Source: Shewanella sp. UCD-KL12 (GTDB lineage: Bacteria > Pseudomonadota > Gammaproteobacteria > Enterobacterales > Shewanellaceae). Taken from it: a stretch of DNA of 64,000 bases. Shown here piece after piece: positions 35,752 to 44,084 of this stretch. Location: NCBI RefSeq assembly GCF_001957125.1, contig NZ_MPHJ01000001.1, forward strand, positions 638,880 to 702,879, given 5' to 3'. The translations under genes and the position numbers were made by a program. Positions within the stretch are counted from its first letter, which is position 1, and every line of letters begins with the position of its first letter. The notes beneath the pieces were generated by a model. It was not told where the DNA came from. It ran no database searches and saw only the letters and a list, made by a program, of their open reading frames with translations.

Positions 35752-36201
35752 ATGTTAATCGTAAGAGAAGCCTGCGAGAAAGATATCGATACTGTTTATG
35801 ATTTGATCATCGCAATAGCGAGGCATCATGATCAGGCGCACTGTGTTGTCACTGATAAAAGTGAATTGCTCAAATCTGGCTTCAGTGAAACCCCACTGTT
35901 CGGCGTGTTACTTGCAGAAATTGATGGTGAAGTGGCAGGCTACGCCTCCTATACCTGGAACTACTCTATCTGGCTGGGAGCATCATACATGAATATCGAT
36001 GATGTGTTTGTATGGGAGAGCTTTAGAGGCCAGAAGGTCGGTGAAGCCTTGATGCAAAAGGCGAGAAGTGTTTGCCAAGTCAAGGGCGTTAATCGAATGA
36101 AGTGGGAAGTGGAGCAAGATAACCTGCAGGCGATTAAGTTCTATGAACGTCTGGGGGCAAGTGTTGATATCAAAGGCGTGTGCCGATGGTCTGTAAATTG
36201 A
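35752..36201 (+). CDS. GNAT-family N-acetyltransferase
   Basis: A 149-residue acetyltransferase starting at ATG 35752 after AAGGAAA. The acetyl-CoA site is VWESFRGQKVGEALMQKA and the C-terminal signature is NLQAIKFYERLGA. The layout is like diamine (spermidine) acetyltransferase relatives, but the substrate is not known. Just upstream (35623-35656) is a tandem duplication of ATGGAAAGAG(T/C)(G/A)CTGAT. Confidence 0.78.
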   Translation: MLIVREACEKDIDTVYDLIIAIARHHDQAHCVVTDKSELLKSGFSETPLFGVLLAEIDGEVAGYASYTWNYSIWLGASYMNIDDVFVWESFRGQKVGEALMQKARSVCQVKGVNRMKWEVEQDNLQAIKFYERLGASVDIKGVCRWSVN

Positions 36202-36251
36202 GTCGATATTAATAAATACCTCTTTAATAAATCACAATTGCCTCTTTGTTT

Positions 36252-36290
36252 ACACTCTGTTAACTCACGCATACAGCAGAGTGTTTTTTA
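36252..36290 (+). terminator. Terminator after the GNAT gene
   Basis: ACACTCTG (36252-36259) pairs with CAGAGTGT (36277-36284) across a 17-base loop and is followed by a run of six T. Confidence 0.68.
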
Positions 36291-36407
36291 ATATTTAGCC
36301 ATACCTGACTTCACCTTATGTTCATGCTTAAATAAAACTCAGCTGACATTTTATGCAGCAATAACTATTTCATAATAACAATTAGAAGATTAATAGGAGC
36401 TACCAGT

Positions 36408-37253
36408 ATGAGCTGTCCGCACAATAACTATCGGGCCATGGAAGATGATATCCATACAGATTTTAAAGATGATATGTCCTATGGCGATTACCTTAAATTA
36501 AATCAGGTGCTAACGGCCCAGCAGCCTTTATCTAATCAACATGATGAGATGTTGTTTATTGTGATCCATCAGTCCAGTGAGCTATGGCTCAAGTTAGCCG
36601 GACATGAATTGAGTAGCGCGGTGAAAAATATTCAAGAGGGGGACTTTGGTCACGCGTTTAAAGTGATATCTCGGGTGAAACAGATCCTCAATCAGCTGAC
36701 GCAATCTTGGAATATTCTTTCGACACTGACCCCAGTGGATTACCTTAAATTTCGTGATGCTTTGGGGCACTCTTCCGGTTTCCAGTCATACGGCTACCGC
36801 AAAGTGGAGTTTTTACTGGGCAATAAAAATGAATCTCTGCTAAAAGTTCATGAAAGCGATCCTGTCGTGCATCAGGAGCTAAAAGCTATTTTAGATGCGC
36901 CGAGCCTCTATGATGTGACCCTTAAGGTATTACATGACAATGGCCTTTCTATAGACGCAGATGTGCTAAGCAGAGATTTCAGTCAAGCCTATCAGAGTAA
37001 TGATTCAGTGTTAAAAGCTTGGATAAATGTCTACCAAAATGCCGATGAGCATTTTCAGCTTTATGAACTTGCTGAAAAGCTGATTGATATTGAAGATAGC
37101 TTTCAGCAGTGGCGATTTAAGCATATGTACACGGTGCAGCGAATTATCGGTAATAAAATGGGCACAGGGGGGTCATCGGGTGTTGGCTTTTTGAAAAAAG
37201 CATTAGATATCAGCTTTTTCCCTGAGCTATTTGAGCTTAGAACTCATTTGTAA
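36408..37253 (+). CDS. kynA: Tryptophan 2,3-dioxygenase
   Basis: A heme enzyme of 281 residues that opens the indole ring of L-tryptophan to N-formylkynurenine. The N-terminus has SYGDYLKLNQVL and the substrate region DEMLFIVIHQSSELWLKL. FRDALGHSSGFQSYGYRKVEF lies in the middle and the heme-ligand His is in FKHMYTVQRIIGNKMGTGG near residue 240, with SGVGFLKKAL at the end. The start at 36408 follows AGGAGCTACCAGT. kynU is next, 77 bases on. A formamidase is not seen in the window. Confidence 0.96.
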   Translation: MSCPHNNYRAMEDDIHTDFKDDMSYGDYLKLNQVLTAQQPLSNQHDEMLFIVIHQSSELWLKLAGHELSSAVKNIQEGDFGHAFKVISRVKQILNQLTQSWNILSTLTPVDYLKFRDALGHSSGFQSYGYRKVEFLLGNKNESLLKVHESDPVVHQELKAILDAPSLYDVTLKVLHDNGLSIDADVLSRDFSQAYQSNDSVLKAWINVYQNADEHFQLYELAEKLIDIEDSFQQWRFKHMYTVQRIIGNKMGTGGSSGVGFLKKALDISFFPELFELRTHL

Positions 37254-37330
37254 GCTCACGTATAACTCATTTATAAAAAAGCTTATTCACCATAAATAAC
37301 AATGACACTCGCTTTGAAAGAGAGGAAAGT

Positions 37331-38518
37331 ATGAGCCAAGATATCGCGCTAACCCTGCAGCCACACTACAGCCAATTTAACGTCAGTGAACGTATCTTGT
37401 TGTCGGGGCATTCTCATCAAGCTTGGCCCGATGTGGCGAAACAGGGCTTGTTAAATTGCTTTGATGACGCAGCAAAGCATATTGATGATAAGTGGCAGGC
37501 AGCTTTTGAGAAAGCTGACAGAGTGCGAGATTTTTATCGCTCTTTGCTCGGAGAGCCTAATGCACAGATAGCCTTAGGGGCATCCACCCATGAGTTATTA
37601 CTGCGTTTTTTGTCAGATCTAAATTGCTTTAAACAGTCAATGGCTAGGCCAATTAAGATAGTGACTACCGATGGCGAGTTTCACTCACTGCGCCGTCAGC
37701 TTAACCGCTTAAAAGACCTTAATGTCGATATTGAGGTGGTGCCTGTTCAACCAAGCAGCACCTTAGCTGAGCGTATCAACAATAAGCTTGATGATAAAAC
37801 CGATGCCGTCATGGTGTCCGCTGTGTTCTTCGGTACTAGTGAGATATTCAAAGAGGTGGGTTTAGTGGCAAAGGCCGCCGAAAGCTTGAATATTCCCTGT
37901 TTAGTCGATGCCTATCATGCGCTGAATGTGGTGCCCTTTAACCTTAAAGCGTGGCAGCTAGACTCAGCATTTGTGGTCGCTGGTGGCTATAAATACTGCC
38001 AAGCAGGTGAGGGGAACTGCATGCTTAGGATCCCCGAAAACTATCAAGGTAGCCCAATTATCACAGGCTGGTATGCCGAGTTTGATGTGCTCAATCAAGC
38101 GCCTGGTAAAGTCGGTTTTGGTCCGGGTCAGAGTGCATTTGCAGGCTCGACCTATGATCCAAGCAGCCATTACCGCGCCGCTGAGGTATTTGATTTTTTT
38201 GAGGAACAACACCTTAGCGATACTAAGCTCAGAGAGAGTAGTCAGCGGCAGATAAGCCTGCTATGGCAAGGGATTGAAGCTATGGGACTCAGTCAAGAAT
38301 GTCTAGGCTTACCGTCACATGCTATTGCCGATAATGCTGGCTTTCTAGCACTGACTACAGCGAAAGCGAGTGAATGGGTGGCAGAGCTGGCTCAGCTAGG
38401 GGTTTTATGTGATAGCCGTGGCAATCAACTCAGATTTGGCCCAGCGCCTTATGTGACAACTTCTCAACTTGAGCAAGCACTCAATGTGGTTGAAGCTCTA
38501 GCAAAACGGATTGGCTAG
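37331..38518 (+). CDS. kynU: Kynureninase-like class V aminotransferase
   Basis: A 395-residue PLP enzyme expected to cleave kynurenine to anthranilate and alanine. The PLP lysine is Lys221 in VAGGYKYCQAGEGNCML. The cofactor Asp lies in CLVDAYHALNVVPF, the phosphate site in GASTHELLLRF, and the C-terminal SNAGF-like region reads DNAGFLALTT. The family assignment is supported by its place directly after kynA. It is diverged from eukaryotic kynureninases, so a related hydrolase activity is possible. Confidence 0.85.
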   Translation: MSQDIALTLQPHYSQFNVSERILLSGHSHQAWPDVAKQGLLNCFDDAAKHIDDKWQAAFEKADRVRDFYRSLLGEPNAQIALGASTHELLLRFLSDLNCFKQSMARPIKIVTTDGEFHSLRRQLNRLKDLNVDIEVVPVQPSSTLAERINNKLDDKTDAVMVSAVFFGTSEIFKEVGLVAKAAESLNIPCLVDAYHALNVVPFNLKAWQLDSAFVVAGGYKYCQAGEGNCMLRIPENYQGSPIITGWYAEFDVLNQAPGKVGFGPGQSAFAGSTYDPSSHYRAAEVFDFFEEQHLSDTKLRESSQRQISLLWQGIEAMGLSQECLGLPSHAIADNAGFLALTTAKASEWVAELAQLGVLCDSRGNQLRFGPAPYVTTSQLEQALNVVEALAKRIG

Positions 38519-38559
38519 CCGGTGTGCAGAATAGTTCAAACACTGTGTTAGGAGAAGGT

Positions 38560-39192
38560 ATGCTTAAGTTTATTGAGTGTCAGGTCCCGTTAGATAAGCA
38601 AGAAGCATTTTCTGTGGCGCAGGGCTGTTGGCGTCAGACGATGCACAGCCCTGGTTTTATCAAACAATATGGTGGCTGGGACCAGAAAACGGGCCGCGCT
38701 ATCATTCTTGCTCATTGGCAGAGTAGGGCGGCGTTAGATGAGTTTATGGCGAGCACCCATGACAAGATAGCCGAAGAAAACCAGCAATACCTCACATACG
38801 AAAGTTGTAAAGTGAGCTATTTCAAGGTGATTAACATTATGCCTAGCACTAACATGGCTAAAGTTAGTGAGGTCGGTTTTGTCAGAGTTGCAGGCTGTCA
38901 GTTGAAACCCGGTGGTGCGCCAGCATTTTTGCAAGATCAGGCTCAAATTTGGACGCCTGCAATGAGCCGTTGTGATGGGATGCTTGGTGGTTATATTGCT
39001 CTGTCGGTAACAGACCCCCTGCATTATAGGGTTATTTCACTATGGCGCGATGAGCAGAGCCACAGTGATTATATCAAATTGCAGTTTACATCAGCTCGTG
39101 CCCAGGTGAACCTTGAGGCCTATATCGATGAGCTCGTGGGTTATCAACTGCCGACTCTCACCGCATGGGATATAGACACGTTAGAGCGTTAG
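38560..39192 (+). CDS. Two-domain antibiotic-biosynthesis-monooxygenase-like protein
   Basis: The start at 38560 is set by AGGAGAAGGT directly before it. The 210-residue product has two ferredoxin-like ABM-type repeats. The first reads FIECQVPLDKQEAFSVAQGCWRQ...GGWDQKTGRAIILAHWQS and ends in a DUF4937-like part. The second reads VRVAGCQLKPGGAPAF...GGYIALSVTDPLHYRVISLWRD. Such domains bind or oxidise small aromatic or heme-like molecules. It lies 41 bases after kynU on the same strand, so a role in the kynurenine pathway is inferred but unproven. Confidence 0.65.
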   Translation: MLKFIECQVPLDKQEAFSVAQGCWRQTMHSPGFIKQYGGWDQKTGRAIILAHWQSRAALDEFMASTHDKIAEENQQYLTYESCKVSYFKVINIMPSTNMAKVSEVGFVRVAGCQLKPGGAPAFLQDQAQIWTPAMSRCDGMLGGYIALSVTDPLHYRVISLWRDEQSHSDYIKLQFTSARAQVNLEAYIDELVGYQLPTLTAWDIDTLER

Positions 39193-39206
39193 GCTAATAA
39201 TTAGTT

Positions 39207-39944
39207 TTAGACACCTATAGCCCGGATCTGGTTAACGTTACGGTTCATTAGATGGCGCAGTAGGTAACGAAATAGGAACTTCTTCACACCAGATAAGTTA
39301 CTGCCATATTGTGAATAAAAATCATCGGGTTGAATATATAGGCCAAAGTCATCGGCAATGCCTTCGCTTTGAATATAGGTATCTTGGCCGTTCCAATCGA
39401 TATCTGGATTTGCTAGGCACTTAGTCGCTATACCAAAGCCTGAAAACTGTTGACACTGGTCACTGAAGCTTTGCTGTACCTGAGTCAGGTAGTCTCGGTC
39501 GATAATATAACCCTCTAAGTTTATCCAGCGGCCATCTAGCTCGACCTCTACCCAGCTATGGATGATACGCTTGGGGGCAATTGCAAAGAGGTAATTGGGG
39601 ATGGCGCCGCGCTGCAGTTCATTAAAGATGGTAAACCCGTGGAAACGGCTTGGGATCCCAACGGCTCTTAACAGTGCCATAAGCAAGGTGCCTTTGGTAT
39701 TGCATTGGCCGTAACCATCTCGTAAAACTTGGCTAGCAGAAAGCCTATCATCGGCATTATAGCCAAACTGAATGTCATCACGTACATAGTGATAGATAGC
39801 GCCAATAGCATCGTATTCACTTAACTTTTCCCAGCCTTGCTTCTCGATGAGTGCCCTAATGCTTGGGTGCTGAAAGTCTAACATTGCAGTGGTCTGTAGG
39901 TGTTGTTGGGTTATCTCAGTTTGCGTTGATGCTAGTGTGTTCAT
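39207..39944 (-). CDS. Transglutaminase-like cysteine protease-fold protein
   Basis: A 245-residue protein of the transglutaminase-like superfamily. It has the catalytic Cys in DGYGQCNTKGTLLMALLRAVGIPSRF (near 85), the His in IIHSWVEVELDGRWINLEGY, and an acidic residue shortly after (IIDRDYL). The start at 39944 follows AGGAG by six bases; a TTG six codons upstream is unlikely. There is no signal peptide, so it is probably cytosolic. The substrate is unknown. It is convergent with the kyn cluster. Confidence 0.78.
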   Translation of the reverse strand: MNTLASTQTEITQQHLQTTAMLDFQHPSIRALIEKQGWEKLSEYDAIGAIYHYVRDDIQFGYNADDRLSASQVLRDGYGQCNTKGTLLMALLRAVGIPSRFHGFTIFNELQRGAIPNYLFAIAPKRIIHSWVEVELDGRWINLEGYIIDRDYLTQVQQSFSDQCQQFSGFGIATKCLANPDIDWNGQDTYIQSEGIADDFGLYIQPDDFYSQYGSNLSGVKKFLFRYLLRHLMNRNVNQIRAIGV

Positions 39945-40078
39945 GGTTAACTCCTGATCCAAGCTGGTTTATCGCTTTGGCGTCTATCGATTAAGTGTCT
40001 ATGTGCTGATAATAGGAGTTTGCGCGGTTGATAAATTGAATAAACTGGCTAACTTACGCGGAAATTGCGTTTACTGAC

Positions 40079-40129
40079 TTTTGCTAGGTGAGGAGTTTTG
40101 CTAGGTGAAGAGTTTAGTTAGATGAGGAC
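40079..40129. repeat. 17-bp minisatellite at the 3' end of the AraC-family gene
   Basis: Three tandem 17-bp units (TTTTGCTAGGTGAGGAG, TTTTGCTAGGTGAAGAG, TTTAGTTAGATGAGGAC) and part of a fourth run into the coding end of the AraC-family gene and supply its stop codon and last residues (KSSSN). Confidence 0.75.
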
Positions 40130-40932
40130 TTTAGTTGAAATAGGTTTAACGCGTGGCGAATCGTCATACCAAACTGACTCTTAAAGGTGCGGCTAAGGTG
40201 GGCACTGTCAGCAAAACCCGCTATATATGCAGCTTGAGTAGCACTCTCTTGTCGTCTCAACGCATTAATGGCACAAAACATACGACGCCATAACAGGTAC
40301 GGACGCCAGGCTATACCCATCTGCTCTCGAAACAGATGCAGAAAGCGGCTTTCGGATAGGGCGAGTTGCTCTGCAACTTCTGCAGCACGCCAGCTGCTGG
40401 GTTTGATGCAGTTGCCATCGAAGCATTTGTCCAGTTGTGAAATCAGCGCCTTTATACGTTTGTCAGTGGGCTGACTCGTCCATCTGTCGGGATAACTGCC
40501 CTGGTCTAGCCGTTCAAACTGTGGCGATAACTGTGATGATAAGAGAGGCGATATCAATGACGATAATAGCGGTGATAACAGTGAGAAGGGCTGGCTGTCG
40601 TAGCTAGAAATTGATGGCATTACGGATGATTTGAGTGCTATTTCACACGTTGTGCGGCCAGCAAGTTGAGCTTGTAAGGTCTTGCCCCAGGCACTCAGCG
40701 GCTCAATAAGGAGTATCCAACCCTCCTCCATTGAGAGTTGGTGCTCGACGTCAGCATCGATGAGCAAAGCGCCAGTAGCGAGGTTGCCATTGAGTTGATA
40801 ACTTGAGTCATTGCTTGGCCATATCAGCTGAATCGCATGGTGTTTATGGGCTGCAGCATCTAGGGCAGCGCCATAGATAATAAGCATACCTGGCTCAAGC
40901 CAAACCGTTGGGCGCATCTCTATCTCTTTCAT
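40114..40932 (-). CDS. AraC-family transcriptional regulator
   Basis: A 272-residue regulator. The C-terminal third carries two AraC helix-turn-helix motifs (WRAAEVAEQLALSESRFLHLFREQMGIAW and QAAYIAGFADSAHLSRTFKSQFGMTI). The N-terminal part looks like a degenerate cupin-like effector domain, separated by a low-complexity linker rich in Leu, Ser and Pro (SLLSPLLSSLISPLLSSQ), itself repetitive. Its target is unknown; the adjacent transglutaminase-like gene on the same strand is a candidate. A palindrome (40938-40954) lies six bases before its start. Confidence 0.85.
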   Translation of the reverse strand: MKEIEMRPTVWLEPGMLIIYGAALDAAAHKHHAIQLIWPSNDSSYQLNGNLATGALLIDADVEHQLSMEEGWILLIEPLSAWGKTLQAQLAGRTTCEIALKSSVMPSISSYDSQPFSLLSPLLSSLISPLLSSQLSPQFERLDQGSYPDRWTSQPTDKRIKALISQLDKCFDGNCIKPSSWRAAEVAEQLALSESRFLHLFREQMGIAWRPYLLWRRMFCAINALRRQESATQAAYIAGFADSAHLSRTFKSQFGMTIRHALNLFQLKSSSN

Positions 40933-40937
40933 TAACT

Positions 40938-40954
40938 TATAGATACAATCTATA
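40938..40954. promoter_or_regulatory. Palindrome at the start of the AraC-family gene
   Basis: TATAGAT-ACA-ATCTATA is a perfect 7-bp inverted repeat immediately before the AraC-family start codon and 50 bases before the divergent zinc-ribbon gene. It could be an operator. Confidence 0.45.
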
Positions 40955-41006
40955 CCTTAATTGGTGTGCGTAAAAGTGCTTTGTTCACTTATTCTAAGGA
41001 GTGGTT

Positions 41007-41327
41007 ATGGCGTGGAACTGCCAACATTGTCATATTGAGGTAGAGGATGACAGCTTTGAAATTTGCTGGAACTGTCAAGCGATTAAAGGACAAAGCAAAC
41101 CCATAGCGGAACGTAAATCACATGCGTGCCTAAGATGCAAAACCCCGCTGAGCTTCGTGGGGAGTAAAGAGTTCCATGAAGGAATGCGTTGGGGGGCGTT
41201 AGGTAATCTTGCTGAGCTATTTGTCAGCAAGGAGCCTCTAGATATGTTTGCCTGTAAAAGCTGCGGGAAGGTCGAGTTTTTCTTATCAGGCTTTAATGAG
41301 TATTCAGGGCCTAAATTCAAGGATTAA
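41007..41327 (+). CDS. Zinc-ribbon protein, unknown
   Basis: A 106-residue protein with three Cys-x2-Cys pairs: WNCQHC with ICWNC, ACLRCKTPL, and FACKSCGKVEFF. These would give two zinc ribbons. The middle region (EGMRWGALGNLAELFVSKEPLDMF) is hydrophobic. The ATG at 41007 follows AAGGAG by five bases. It resembles small DUF2007-linked zinc-ribbon proteins in general layout only. It is divergent from the AraC-family gene and convergent with the sulfotransferase gene. Confidence 0.65.
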   Translation: MAWNCQHCHIEVEDDSFEICWNCQAIKGQSKPIAERKSHACLRCKTPLSFVGSKEFHEGMRWGALGNLAELFVSKEPLDMFACKSCGKVEFFLSGFNEYSGPKFKD

Positions 41328-41344
41328 ATTCAGGGCGTAAGGGT

Positions 41345-42007
41345 TTACCTTGCACTTTTACTCTGGCGGTTCTCTTTTACACTGTCGATCCTGCCATTGT
41401 TGGTGGACTCAACTTTAAGTGGGTGTTTGATCTGTTTCCAAAATGCGACTTTTTTACCGATATTCACATGTTCAAATGTCTGCTGTGGATCTATCCCGGT
41501 TACCCCTAAAAAGTCAGCAAGTTGTTTAAAGCTACCGACCTTAGAGACATCTATGGTGAGGAGATCTTGCTCTCGTCCTTTAAAATACGCGATAGCCTCA
41601 TTGTAGTGGCGATTATAGCAATCGAGAAGAAACGCATCTTTAGCTATGTTCTCAAGCGTCAATGGCGAGAATGTATGATTAAAGCAACGCTTCATAATGG
41701 GGTTTGAGCCGCCATCAGTGCGTTGAAGGTTGGGGTACATGCGCTCTAATAGCTGGCGAATCGAGGGTAACCACTTATCAAACTCTCGTGACAGATAGAT
41801 AAATTTAGCCCCAGGGTATTGGTTATCGAGCTGCTGATAATCACAAAAAATAGGCGCGTCAGAGATAACCTGAGCCTCCTGCATCGCTTTTTGGGTGTAG
41901 GCGGTATGGGCTGTTTTAAAGCCTAAAGATAGCGTTGCGATACTGGTACTGGTAGTGGCTGTACGTGGTAGCCCGATAATAAAAACTTTTTGCTCTGTCA
42001 CTGACAT
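41345..42007 (-). CDS. Sulfotransferase-family protein
   Basis: A 220-residue protein with the 5'-phosphosulfate loop IIGLPRTATTS at residues 10-20 and the 3'-phosphate segment GAKFIYLSREFDKWLPSIR near residue 67, as in the Sulfotransfer_4 group. The acidic and His residues of the family's active site cannot be assigned with confidence. The substrate is unknown. The C-terminus is a short basic tail (VKENRQSKSAR). Confidence 0.75.
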   Translation of the reverse strand: MSVTEQKVFIIGLPRTATTSTSIATLSLGFKTAHTAYTQKAMQEAQVISDAPIFCDYQQLDNQYPGAKFIYLSREFDKWLPSIRQLLERMYPNLQRTDGGSNPIMKRCFNHTFSPLTLENIAKDAFLLDCYNRHYNEAIAYFKGREQDLLTIDVSKVGSFKQLADFLGVTGIDPQQTFEHVNIGKKVAFWKQIKHPLKVESTNNGRIDSVKENRQSKSAR

Positions 42008-42084
42008 ATTGCTCTTTCAATGGGAATGCATGAGATGGTAAAAGCGGTACGATTGTGCTATTTACTATTTCGCTCTAAGAGGGG

Positions 42085-42852
42085 CTATCCTGCTCTTAGG
42101 CTCAGAATCTCTGATAATACGATTGGATCTGGGTATCTACAAAACGCTTCATCTTTTTTATCGATGGCATAGATAGACATTCTGTCAGCGAGCTCGTTAC
42201 CTTCAATACCGATATGGGCTGCTACATGAGAGATAACCAACCTCTCTTTTATCTCTTCATACAAGGCGTGTGATGCCTGAATGATATCTAGGTTCTTAAT
42301 ATCACCAGCAGTCTTTCGCTTCCAACCTTTGGTTTTCCAGCCATAGGCCCAATTGGTAATGCAGTTGATGGAGTATTGGGAGTCACTTCGAATATGTACG
42401 CTTTTGTTTTGAGCAAGGTTATCTTTAGCGATCAAAAGCGCTTGATGTAGGGCATTAAGCTCAGCAGAGTTGTTGGTGCCATAGCTGTTATATAAGCCGT
42501 ACCAAAGCTCAGCAAGTTGATCGTCTCTATAAACTGCAACGCCGGAGCCCGCTTTACCTGGGTTGGGCTCGCAGCCACCATCGGTGTAGATCACCACATC
42601 ATAGTCGGCGTTTGAAGCCGATGTTTTACCTGTTGGTGAGCTCTTACTTTTACTCGCACTAGACGTGCTTGATGATTTGGCCGCATAGGTTCGAGGCGCT
42701 CCACCAGAAAATGCGGCGTCGGCTTCGGCTTTAGTTTTAAAAGATTTGTACTTTGCCTTAGGGAATTTATCGACCTGGCGCTTAGCATCATCCCAAGTGG
42801 TAAAGATCCCTGTTTCACGTCCTACCCATACCACATAAAACTTTTTAGCCAT
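42085..42852 (-). CDS. Ribonuclease HI with N-terminal viroplasmin domain
   Basis: A 255-residue two-domain protein. Residues 1-50 (KKFYVVWVGRETGIFTTWDDAK...KYKSFKTKAEADAAF) are the caulimovirus viroplasmin/RNase H N-terminal domain that binds RNA-DNA hybrids. A Ser/Lys-rich linker follows. The C-terminal RNase HI domain has the four catalytic acids in YTDGGCEPNPGKAG, NNSAELNAL, RSDSQYSI and GNELADRMS. It degrades RNA in RNA-DNA hybrids. It is a second-type RNase HI, additional to the usual short rnhA. Confidence 0.9.
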   Translation of the reverse strand: MAKKFYVVWVGRETGIFTTWDDAKRQVDKFPKAKYKSFKTKAEADAAFSGGAPRTYAAKSSSTSSASKSKSSPTGKTSASNADYDVVIYTDGGCEPNPGKAGSGVAVYRDDQLAELWYGLYNSYGTNNSAELNALHQALLIAKDNLAQNKSVHIRSDSQYSINCITNWAYGWKTKGWKRKTAGDIKNLDIIQASHALYEEIKERLVISHVAAHIGIEGNELADRMSIYAIDKKDEAFCRYPDPIVLSEILSLRAG

Positions 42853-43128
42853 TTGATACTCTATTTTTTAATCAAAGAAGTTGTTGAACAGAAGAAAATA
42901 TATTCTGCCAAATACTACGGTTAGCCAGCGCAAAAGTCACTTAATCAGAGGCAAGAAGCGATAAGATTGGCGTGTTTGCGCAATCTTACTGCATTTTTAT
43001 AGAGACAACGCACTTTCTTCAGCGGCTAGGTAAGGCCATTTATTCCTCTAGATTGACTCTGGTGAGAATAACTGTGAAATTAAGAGCACAAAACAGTCAG
43101 TTAGAAACAGTCGACTTGAGGATAAGCC

Positions 43129-43941
43129 ATGCTCATAACCCGCGCCGTGACCAAAAAAGACATACAGCGTATATGGCAGCAATACCAGTTCCATTAAATA
43201 AGTGAGTATTCAGCGGGAATTAAAAATACTGTAGGCAAGTAAGGGGATTGAAGCTAATAGTTATTCTATATCGAGAACCGCTTGCGCAGGATAAAGTCTT
43301 TTTAAACCCGCACTACGTGAGCGTCTCAGGACTTCCACTTCTGCGTTGCATTATCTTAAAAGGGAATAACCATTTCTTCAACAATGCGCCTTGAATTTAA
43401 AGCCCTGAGAATGCTCTGAATAGGTCATAAATTTAATGGGATTGGTATTATAGGAACCGATGCCATCTTGCAGGGCTGTGCGAGTCATTATACCAAGTAT
43501 GAATGTGAAACTTGGTCAGGCTCACCCATGCCGGAAAACTTCACTGAGATCTTGCTATCTCTCGGTGCAATTGTTGCTATCGAAACGCTTGAATCACCAA
43601 TGGAAAAACTAGGCGCTAAGGGCTTAGAAGAAAGCGTTAGCGGTATTCAAGCAAAGGGGCTGGAGAGGATATTGGGTTTTGGTTTTATCGATACAGCCCG
43701 ATGCCAATTAGAGGCAGCCTTTGTTGACCCTAAAGCCGTTGGTATGGGGATAGGCAAGTTGCTCGCGACCGAGCTCGAAGCGCAGGCTAAAAAAGCGGGT
43801 GTTGAAGCATTACGTTTATCATCTTCATTAAACGCGGTGGGTTTCTACCAAAAACTTGGATATGTCGCAGGTGATGAGACGCAATGGCAGCACCCCAGTG
43901 GCATCAAACTCATGTGCGTCCCTATGTGTAAATTACTGTGA
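43129..43941 (+). pseudogene. GNAT acetyltransferase gene split by a MITE
   Basis: ATG 43129 follows GAGGATAAGCC and reads MLITRAVTKKDIQRIWQQ, a typical GNAT N-terminus. After a few element-encoded codons it stops at 43195-43197. Past the element the same frame resumes (TDAILQGCASHYTKYECETWSG) and continues to 43941 with the acetyl-CoA site (VDPKAVGMGIGKLLATELEA) and NAVGFYQKLGYV. The two halves join into one normal GNAT protein (of the AI..GCA.HY...W type). The downstream part could still be translated from TTG 43468 (157 residues) but lacks the first strand and helix. The gene is therefore probably inactive or altered. Confidence 0.82.
43181..43449. mobile_element. MITE-like inverted-repeat element, copy 2, inside a GNAT gene
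   Basis: The ends AATACCAGTTCCATTAAATA (43181-43200) and its counterpart (43430-43449) are inverted repeats matching in 20 of 25 bases. Internally it shares with copy 1 the block AAGGGAATAACCATT, followed by a CAACAATGCGCCTTGAATT-like stretch and CTCTGA(A/G)TAG near the right end. It encodes no protein. The region 42853-43128 upstream holds no gene or clear signal. Confidence 0.8.
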
Positions 43942-44084
43942 TCCACAAAGCTTTACATCTCCTTAGCTATTCAGGCTGTAGACTGACTCACAGAATTCCC
44001 CTTACTCTTAGGTAAACTCTTTTACCAGTTAGATTTATTGTATGACCACTTAGGTCCTTTTTTGAATTTTCAGGAGTAAATAGT

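Noticed and set aside
42972..43205. A 77-codon open frame before the split acetyltransferase gene
   Set aside because: It overlaps the acetyltransferase start in another frame and runs into the left end of the element; the GNAT frame explains the region better.
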